A DNA stretch of 64,000 bases from Mycolicibacterium lacusdiani (lineage in GTDB: Bacteria; Actinomycetota; Actinomycetes; Mycobacteriales; Mycobacteriaceae): assembly GCF_021916785.1 (NCBI RefSeq), contig NZ_JAKCFC010000012.1:149199-213198 (forward strand). The letters run 5' to 3'. Below are positions 58,511-64,000 of this stretch, piece by piece. Under the pieces are notes generated by a model, which was not told where the DNA came from, ran no database searches, and was given only the letters and a program-made list of their open reading frames with translations. The position numbers and the translations under genes were made by a program. The stretch's first letter is position 1; each line of letters starts with the position of its first letter.

Positions 58511-59329
58511 TCAGCCCCTGCGGGCCACGACCAGCAGGTACTCCCACTCCATGGTCGACGGCCCGGTCACGAACCGGTCCCCAACGGCGGCGATGTCGGC
58601 ATCCAACGCCGCGATGCGGTCTTGGTCGTCACCGATGGCGCGGTAGGCGGAGATGGTCGGCCCGTAGATGGCCTTGAAGTAGTCCCGGAACGTCGACCCG
58701 TCGGGGAAGGCTGTGACGGTGAGGGAGCGTCGCTGCACCGTCACGTCGTCCACCCCATTGCCGAGCAGCGCTCGAACGTGGTTCTCGTCGCCCCACAGCG
58801 GTGGGGCCTGGACACCCGGCGGCGGAGCGGGGACATGCGGCTTCATGGCGGCGAACAACCGCCCGATGTGCCCTTCCGGAGTCCAACTGAGTAGCCCGAT
58901 GGTGCCGCCGGGCCGGCACACCCGGAGGAGTTCGCCGGCGGCCAGTTCGTGGTGGGGCGCGAACATCACGCCGATGCACGACATGACCGTGTCGAATTCG
59001 GCGTCGCCGAACGGCAGCGCCTCGGCATCGGCCTCCTGCCAACGTAACTCGACACCGCGCTGTTCGGCGGCGAGCCGTCCGGCGTCGAGCAGCTCGGGTG
59101 TCAGGTCGCTGGCGATTACGTCACCGCCGGCCACCGCTGCCGGAATGGACGCGTTGCCGGTGCCCGCGGCGACGTCGAGCACCCGGTCGCCGGGCTTGAC
59201 TCCACACGCCTCGACGAGAACGGGACCCAGTGGTGCCACCAGCTCGGTGGCCAGCCGGGGATAGTCCCCCGTGGCCCACATGGCGCGATGCTTGGCGGTC
59301 AGGGCGGGATCGTGGACGGCAGTTGTCAT
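58511..59329 (-). CDS. SAM-dependent methyltransferase (Methyltransf_11 type)
   Basis: 272 residues. Motif I VLDVAAGTGNASI near residue 50, acidic SDLTPELL, and EADAEALPFGDAEFDTV before motif IV. The class resembles UbiE/MenG-like enzymes, but the C-terminal part differs and the substrate is unknown. The ATG at 59329 follows GAAGGAGCAAG. It diverges from an HxlR-type regulator gene that probably controls it. Confidence 0.9.
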   Translation of the reverse strand: MTTAVHDPALTAKHRAMWATGDYPRLATELVAPLGPVLVEACGVKPGDRVLDVAAGTGNASIPAAVAGGDVIASDLTPELLDAGRLAAEQRGVELRWQEADAEALPFGDAEFDTVMSCIGVMFAPHHELAAGELLRVCRPGGTIGLLSWTPEGHIGRLFAAMKPHVPAPPPGVQAPPLWGDENHVRALLGNGVDDVTVQRRSLTVTAFPDGSTFRDYFKAIYGPTISAYRAIGDDQDRIAALDADIAAVGDRFVTGPSTMEWEYLLVVARRG

Positions 59330-59439
59330 GTTCTTGCTCCTTCGGCTCCGGTGAATTCATCGTCGCGCCGCGGATCGTGCCATTCCAGTTCCAGATCTGT
59401 ACCGCGGTGGTTTCATGGTTACAAGGGGTTTGACCTGCG

Positions 59440-60129
59440 ATGGGGGTGATCGCGATGCCCGGATACGGCCAGTTCTGTCCGGTGTCCAAGGCGATGGAAC
59501 TGCTCGATGAGCGGTGGACGATGCTCGTGGTCCGCGAATTGCTCTTGGGTAGCCGTCATTTCAACGAGCTTCGCCGCGGCGTTCCGAAGATGTCGCCTGC
59601 CTTGCTGTCGAAACGGCTCAAGTCGCTCGTGCGCGCCGGGGTGGTGCAGCGCGAGGAGGTCGACGGCCGTACCGCCTATTCGCTGACCGAGTGCGGCCGG
59701 GAATTGGGCGCGGTGGTCGACGCACTGGGCCGCTGGGGGGTGCGCTGGATAGGCGAACTCGGCGACGAAGATCTCGACCCGCATCTACTGATGTGGGACA
59801 TCCACCGCACCGTTCCGATCGACTTCTGGCCGCCGCAGCGGACCACCTTGGCGTTCCATCTCGACGGGGTCGCCGCCAAGGCGTCCCGGTGGTGGCTGGT
59901 GGTCGCCGACGGCAAGGCCGACGTATGCGACTTCGATCCCGGTTACGAGGTGGCGGGGACGGTGGAGACCAGTCTCCTGACGCTCACTCGCGTGTGGCGC
60001 GGCGACATCGGGTGGACTAGCGCCATGCGGGAAGGCAGCGTCGCGCTGACCGGTCCGGCCGACGTCCGCCGCGCCATCCCGATGTGGATCGGTCAGGGCG
60101 GGCTGGCCGACGTACCGCGACCCGCGTGA
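59440..60129 (+). CDS. HxlR-family regulator with C-terminal sterol-carrier-like domain
   Basis: 229 residues. HxlR winged helix (12-105: CPVSKAMELLDERWTMLVVRE, FNELRRGVPKMSPALLSKRLK), then an SCP2-like domain (about 120-225) that may bind a hydrophobic ligand. Two possible ATGs (59440, 59455); the first is used. Divergent from the methyltransferase gene across 110 bases, so probably its regulator. Confidence 0.9.
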   Translation: MGVIAMPGYGQFCPVSKAMELLDERWTMLVVRELLLGSRHFNELRRGVPKMSPALLSKRLKSLVRAGVVQREEVDGRTAYSLTECGRELGAVVDALGRWGVRWIGELGDEDLDPHLLMWDIHRTVPIDFWPPQRTTLAFHLDGVAAKASRWWLVVADGKADVCDFDPGYEVAGTVETSLLTLTRVWRGDIGWTSAMREGSVALTGPADVRRAIPMWIGQGGLADVPRPA

Positions 60130-60162
60130 AGAACCTCGATGCGAAGGGAACGGTAGTCGACC

Positions 60163-61146
60163 ATGTCCAACCCCGTTAAGCAGGCGGTGATTCGAGCCAT
60201 GCCTGCCATCGACGTCATCATCTTCCCCCTCGTCTACCTCTGCGCGCTACTCCTCAAGTACGTCAGAACCGTTGGAGTCGAACGTCTCCCCGCGTCCAGG
60301 GCAATGCTCTTGCGCGCCGGCTGCTTTCCGCTGCGGGATCACTACTATGAACCGTCCTTCGACAACGCAGCCATACGGGAACTGATCTCCACCGAACGGC
60401 ACCTGCCGGGGATCGATTGGAACGTCGACGAACAGCTGAGACTCTTGAACTCGTTCACGTTCGCCGGCGAGTTGGCCACGCTGCCCCGCCACGACGCCGG
60501 TGGGTACGACTTCTATCTGGAGAACCGGGCGTTCGAGTCCGGAGATGCCGAGTACTGGTACAACCTCATTCGCCTCAAGAAGCCGAAACGCATCATCGAG
60601 ATCGGCAGCGGGTTCTCCACGCGAATGGCCATACGGGCTCTAGAGGCGAACAAGCGAGAAGACCCGACCTTCACCTGCCAACACACCTTGATCGAGCCCT
60701 ACGAGCATCAATGGCTCGAGGAGCTGGACGTCACGGTCATCCGCGAGAAGGTCGAATGCACCGACATTCGGATGTTCGAGAGCTTGAAGGCCGACGACAT
60801 CTTGTTCATCGACTCGTCGCACGTGATCCGGCCCCGAGGTGACGTCGTCTTCGAGTACCTGGAACTACTTCCCACACTTGCGCCGGGTGTCATCGTCCAC
60901 GTGCACGACATCTTCTCGCCGCGAGACTATCCAGCCGAGTGGATTGTCGATGAAGTGCGACTCTGGAACGAGCAGTACCTACTCGAAGCCTTCCTGACGT
61001 CGAACGGCGACTGGAAGGTCATCGGAGCGCTCAATCACCTACGGCATCACCATTACGACGAGTTGAAGGCTCAGTGCCCGTTCCTGACGCCAAACCGAGA
61101 ACCAGGTTCGTTCTACATGCAGCGAGTTGGTGGCTCGCCCGACTGA
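60163..61146 (+). CDS. Membrane-anchored class I methyltransferase (Methyltransf_24-like)
   Basis: 327 residues. One membrane helix near the N-terminus (about 13-34), then a class I methyltransferase core. Motif I IIEIGSGFSTRM, a later LIEPYEHQWLEEL, and DDILFIDSSHVIRPRGD, as in enzymes that modify sugars or cell-surface glycans. Codons are clearly less GC-biased than in neighbouring genes, which suggests transfer. Its stop lies 12 bases from the convergent SDR. Substrate unknown. Confidence 0.85.
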   Translation: MSNPVKQAVIRAMPAIDVIIFPLVYLCALLLKYVRTVGVERLPASRAMLLRAGCFPLRDHYYEPSFDNAAIRELISTERHLPGIDWNVDEQLRLLNSFTFAGELATLPRHDAGGYDFYLENRAFESGDAEYWYNLIRLKKPKRIIEIGSGFSTRMAIRALEANKREDPTFTCQHTLIEPYEHQWLEELDVTVIREKVECTDIRMFESLKADDILFIDSSHVIRPRGDVVFEYLELLPTLAPGVIVHVHDIFSPRDYPAEWIVDEVRLWNEQYLLEAFLTSNGDWKVIGALNHLRHHHYDELKAQCPFLTPNREPGSFYMQRVGGSPD

Positions 61147-61158
61147 GAGCCTCGGGCG

Positions 61159-61926
61159 CTACTTCGGGGCGAAGCGCTGTCCGGCGTCCAGACGGATGCA
61201 CTGGCCGTTGAGCATGGGGTTCTCGACGATCGCCAGCGCGAGCTTGGCGTACTCCTCCGGCTTGCCCAGGCGCTTGGGGAAGGCGGCGTCCTTGGTGAGC
61301 GCCTTGGCGAAGTCGTCGGGGATGCCCTCGGTGAGCCCGGTCGCGAACAGGCTTGGCGCGATGGCGGTCACGCGGATGCCGAGGCTGCCGAGGTCGCGCG
61401 CCATCGTGAGGCACATGCCTGCGATCGCGGCCTTGGATGCGGTGTAGGCGACCTGCCCGATCTGGCCTTCGAAGGCGGCGATCGATGCGGTGTTGATGAT
61501 GACGCCGCGCTCTTCGGCCTCGTCGTCCACCGGCTCCTGCTGGCTCATCTGCCACGCGGCGAGACGGCTGATGTTGAACGTGCCGATGAGGTTGAGGTCG
61601 ATGCAGAAGCGGAAGGAGTCGAGGCTGTGCGGGCCGTCCTTCTTGATGGTGCGCTCGCCAATGCCGCCACCCGCGGTGGTCACGATGATGTGGAGTCCGC
61701 CGAGTACACCCACGGCCTCGGAGAGCACCTTCTCGGTTCCGTCGAAGTCGGTGACGTCCACCTCGTGGAAGGAGGCGCCGATCGAGTCGGCTACTTCCTT
61801 GCCCTTCGACTGAGGCCGGTCGAGGATGGCCACGGTCGCGCCGCGCTGCGCGAGTGATTCCGCGGTGGCCTTGCCGAAGCCCGATGCGCCGCCGACGACG
61901 ATCGCCTTCTTCCCCGAGATCTCCAT
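61159..61926 (-). CDS. SDR, 3-hydroxyacyl-CoA dehydrogenase type II-like
   Basis: 255 residues. GGASGFGKA near the N-terminus, TTAGGG in place of NNAG, INTASIAAFEGQIGQ and catalytic YTASK, with the C-terminal PKRLGKPEEYAKLALAIVENPMLNG typical of HSD10-like enzymes. Probably oxidises 3-hydroxyacyl-CoA or hydroxysteroid intermediates with NAD. The ATG at 61926 follows AAAGGGAGCCAC. It diverges from the molybdopterin enzyme. Confidence 0.92.
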   Translation of the reverse strand: MEISGKKAIVVGGASGFGKATAESLAQRGATVAILDRPQSKGKEVADSIGASFHEVDVTDFDGTEKVLSEAVGVLGGLHIIVTTAGGGIGERTIKKDGPHSLDSFRFCIDLNLIGTFNISRLAAWQMSQQEPVDDEAEERGVIINTASIAAFEGQIGQVAYTASKAAIAGMCLTMARDLGSLGIRVTAIAPSLFATGLTEGIPDDFAKALTKDAAFPKRLGKPEEYAKLALAIVENPMLNGQCIRLDAGQRFAPK

Positions 61927-61990
61927 GTGGCTCCCTTTCCGCTGCGTACTTTCCAGATTGACGTCATTGTGTAAAGCACTGGCGTCGTCA

Positions 61991-62003
61991 CCTTACGTTA
62001 AGG
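61991..62003. promoter_or_regulatory. Short palindrome in a divergent promoter
   Basis: CCTTACGTTAAGG, perfect 5-base arms around CGT, between the SDR and molybdopterin enzyme genes. A possible operator. Confidence 0.4.
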
Positions 62004-62036
62004 CTTTCGAGTGGCCGAGTAGGTACCTTGGCGTGC

Positions 62037-63617
62037 ATGGCACGTCAGGCTGTTCGCCCCCGCCCGATGGCGGGCGTAGCTGCCGCCGCGGTCGCCCTCG
62101 GGGTTGCCCAATTGGCCGCAGTTCCGTTCGGTCCGTCCGCAGATTCGCGCACTGCGGTGGGGTCGGCGGTCATCGACCTCACGCCCGGGCCGGTGAAGGA
62201 ATGGGCGATCCAGACCTTCGGCACCTCCGACAAATTGGTGCTGACGCTGTTGATCCTGGGTGTCATCGCCTTGATCGCGGGGCTCGCAGCGCAGTTGGAG
62301 CGGCCACGCCTACCGGTGGGCAGCCTCGTCATCGCCGCGGCGGGGGTCGCCGGCTGCGCGGCCGTACTGTCACGCGAGGGCGCGACGATCGCCGACGTGG
62401 TGCCCACCCTCGTGGGAACGGTGTGCGGTATCGCGGTGCTGCGGTTCCTCGCCTCGGGCAGATTCACCGACGGACCTCCGGCGCGCGACGCCCGTGGTCG
62501 CGCCACCGCGGGTACCCGGATCGGCCCGGTGCCGGACCCCGGTCGACGGCTGTCGTTGATCACGCTGGGCTTCCTGGCCGGTGGCGCGTTGACCGGCGTG
62601 GGCGGTGCGGTGCTGACGAGGATGCGCGCCTCGGTTTCCGGTGATCGCAGCGCCTTCGCGCTGCCCACGCCCAAGGTCGTTGCCGCGCCCGTGCCGCCGG
62701 CCGTGCAACCCGCCGGTGTGTCGCTGCCTTCCTTCATCACCCCGAGCGCCGACTTCTACCGAATCGACACCGCTCTGTCGGTGCCGCAGCTGAGCCGCGA
62801 GGACTGGCGCCTGCGCATTCACGGCATGGTCGACCGCGAGGTGAACCTGACGTTCGACGATCTCGAGCAGTTCGAGGTGGTCGAAGACGTCGTCACGCTT
62901 GCGTGCGTCTCGAATCCGGTGGGCGGCGACCTGATCTCGAACGCCAAGTGGACGGGCTATCGGGTGCGGGATCTGTTGGACCGGGCGGGCGTTCAGTCCG
63001 ACGCGGACATGCTGCTGTCGAAGTCGATCGACGGGTTCACTGCCGGTTCGCCGATCGAGGCGATGACCGACCAGCGGGACTCGCTGCTGGCGATCGGCAT
63101 GAACGACGCTCCACTGCCGACCGAGCACGGGTATCCCGCCCGTCTGGTGGTGCCGGGTCTGTACGGCTATGTGTCCGCGACGAAGTGGGTCGTCGACCTG
63201 GAACTCACTCGGTTCGATCGGGCCGAGGCGTACTGGACGAAGCTCGGGTGGTCCGCTCTCGGCCCGATCAAGACGCAGTCGCGCGTCGACGTGCCCCGCA
63301 GCGGGCAGGACGTGCCGCGCGGCACCGTGACGTTCGGCGGTGTGGCGTGGGCGCAGAACCGCGGGGTGAAGGCCGTCGAGGTGCAGGTCAAAGGGCCCGG
63401 TGGTGAGGATCGTTGGCAGCCAGCCGAATTGGGCGCGGCCTACTCGAACGAGACCTGGCGGCTGTGGAAGTTCACGTGGGAGGCCGGCGAGCCCGGACTC
63501 CACGAGATCTCGGTGCGGGCGACGGACGGTACCGGCGCCACCCAGACGTCACAGCTGGCCGACGTGATACCCGATGGCGCAACGGGCTGGCACACGGTGT
63601 CCTTCGCCGTGGTGTGA
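62037..63617 (+). CDS. Membrane-anchored molybdopterin oxidoreductase, sulfite-oxidase family
   Basis: 526 residues. About five hydrophobic segments in residues 10-200 anchor it; the catalytic domain lies outside, residues about 235-410 (oxidoreductase molybdopterin-binding fold), with the Mo-ligand Cys in TLACVSNPVGGDL at C290. A C-terminal dimerisation-like domain follows (about 425-525: VTFGGVAWAQNRGVKAVEVQ). Likely electron donor or acceptor in the membrane; substrate unknown, possibly sulfite or an oxidised methionine. The ATG at 62037 is preferred to a TTG nine bases earlier. Confidence 0.92.
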   Translation: MARQAVRPRPMAGVAAAAVALGVAQLAAVPFGPSADSRTAVGSAVIDLTPGPVKEWAIQTFGTSDKLVLTLLILGVIALIAGLAAQLERPRLPVGSLVIAAAGVAGCAAVLSREGATIADVVPTLVGTVCGIAVLRFLASGRFTDGPPARDARGRATAGTRIGPVPDPGRRLSLITLGFLAGGALTGVGGAVLTRMRASVSGDRSAFALPTPKVVAAPVPPAVQPAGVSLPSFITPSADFYRIDTALSVPQLSREDWRLRIHGMVDREVNLTFDDLEQFEVVEDVVTLACVSNPVGGDLISNAKWTGYRVRDLLDRAGVQSDADMLLSKSIDGFTAGSPIEAMTDQRDSLLAIGMNDAPLPTEHGYPARLVVPGLYGYVSATKWVVDLELTRFDRAEAYWTKLGWSALGPIKTQSRVDVPRSGQDVPRGTVTFGGVAWAQNRGVKAVEVQVKGPGGEDRWQPAELGAAYSNETWRLWKFTWEAGEPGLHEISVRATDGTGATQTSQLADVIPDGATGWHTVSFAVV

Positions 63618-63941
63618 GGTGGGTGGTGACCACTCTGCGAAATGCCCGCCTCTGGGCGACAACTCGCGACACTGTGTTCGTGATTGGTGAGCCGCGCCCT
63701 ACATCGGACCCACCGCACCGCGCACTACACCAGCGGTCCGACAAACTGACCACTCTCGGGTTGAGTCATCCCCAGTGCGGAATCCATCCACAGCCTGGTC
63801 ACGACCGCTTCCTGGTGCGAGGACTTGTCGTACCCAGGTTGTAAAGTCGAAAGTATGTTCGAACAGTTCGCGATGCACTGACTCAGACTTCTTGTCACGG
63901 TCGCCGAGTGAAGATTGGTGACATGTCGGAAGGAGTGTCAG
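63618..63941. other. Intergenic region before the right-edge element
   Basis: 324 bases with markedly lower GC. A 9-codon frame (63855-63881, MFEQFAMH) recalls the first residues of 13E12/DUF222 HNH-repeat proteins but stops at once. The sequence after it (TGACTCAGACTTCTTGTCAC from 63879) could be the left end of an insertion sequence that interrupts such a gene. Confidence 0.4.
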
Positions 63942-64000
63942 ATGACCAGGTCGCGGCGGTCGAAGATATCGGCTGAAGACAAGGTTCGGTATGTGTTGGC
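63942..64000 (+). CDS. 5' end of a putative insertion-sequence transposase gene
   Basis: Only 19 complete codons are visible: MTRSRRSKISAEDKVRYVL. The basic start followed by KISAEDKVRYVL resembles OrfA of IS3-like elements, where a helix-turn-helix would follow. A good ribosome site (GGAAGGAG) lies 7 bases upstream. The rest lies beyond the window. Confidence 0.45.
   Translation, partial: MTRSRRSKISAEDKVRYVL

Overview
The window is GC-rich actinobacterial DNA, most likely from a fast-growing environmental mycobacterium (Mycolicibacterium-like). Its backbone follows the M. tuberculosis order Rv3042c to Rv3059: serB2, ctaD, fecB, adhC, nrdF2, a Baeyer-Villiger-type monooxygenase, a TetR regulator, nrdE-nrdI-nrdH, an FMN reductase, a TetR regulator, dinB2, a short-chain dehydrogenase, a TetR regulator and cyp136. 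Accessory blocks are inserted into this backbone.

Bases 3.9-23.7 kb, between fecB and adhC, form a nitrogen-scavenging island. A minus-strand operon of ten genes (15.5 to 3.9 kb), nearly all joined by stop/start overlaps, encodes a fused ABC ATPase, two permeases, a cysteine hydrolase, a lipoprotein solute receptor, a metallo-beta-lactamase-fold hydrolase, allantoinase, an allantoin/hydantoin racemase-like protein, allantoicase, an unrecognised protein and a 2-oxoglutarate oxygenase. Divergent from it is an AmtR-type TetR regulator. A second minus-strand operon (23.2 to 16.4 kb) encodes two DUF1989 proteins, a 1210-residue urea/guanidine carboxylase and allophanate hydrolase; a YciI-like gene diverges from it. 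Both divergent promoters carry paired CTGTC-N4-GACAG operators at almost the same spacing (94 and 95 bases), the reported motif of mycobacterial AmtR. The two operons therefore look like one AmtR regulon for ureide, guanidine and urea nitrogen.

Bases 23.8-33.2 kb hold adhC with a large inverted repeat in its leader, a second zinc alcohol dehydrogenase divergent from its likely TetR repressor, an SDR/DapB-like pair, an NTF2-like protein, nrdF2 with two NrdR-like boxes, and the monooxygenase/TetR pair. Bases 33.3-40.5 kb are a second insertion: a geranylgeranyl-reductase-family flavoprotein, a ureohydrolase operon with its own TetR and a solute receptor paralogous to the one in the island, an SDR, a cupin, a LysR-like effector domain without a DNA-binding part, and a DUF5997 gene.

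Directly downstream of nrdE sits a free-standing GIY-YIG/NUMOD3 homing-endonuclease-like gene, coupled by an ATGA overlap to a 55-residue membrane protein. Bases 44-51 kb are backbone. Bases 51-64 kb are accessory: an MFS transporter, a LeuA regulatory-domain protein behind a probable attenuation leader, an ArsR-SulP pair, a TauE/SafE permease, an acyl-CoA dehydrogenase-like/phosphotransferase pair, a methyltransferase divergent from an HxlR regulator, a second methyltransferase, an SDR, a membrane-anchored molybdopterin oxidoreductase and, at the right edge, the probable start of an insertion sequence. No rRNA, tRNA or CRISPR array was seen.
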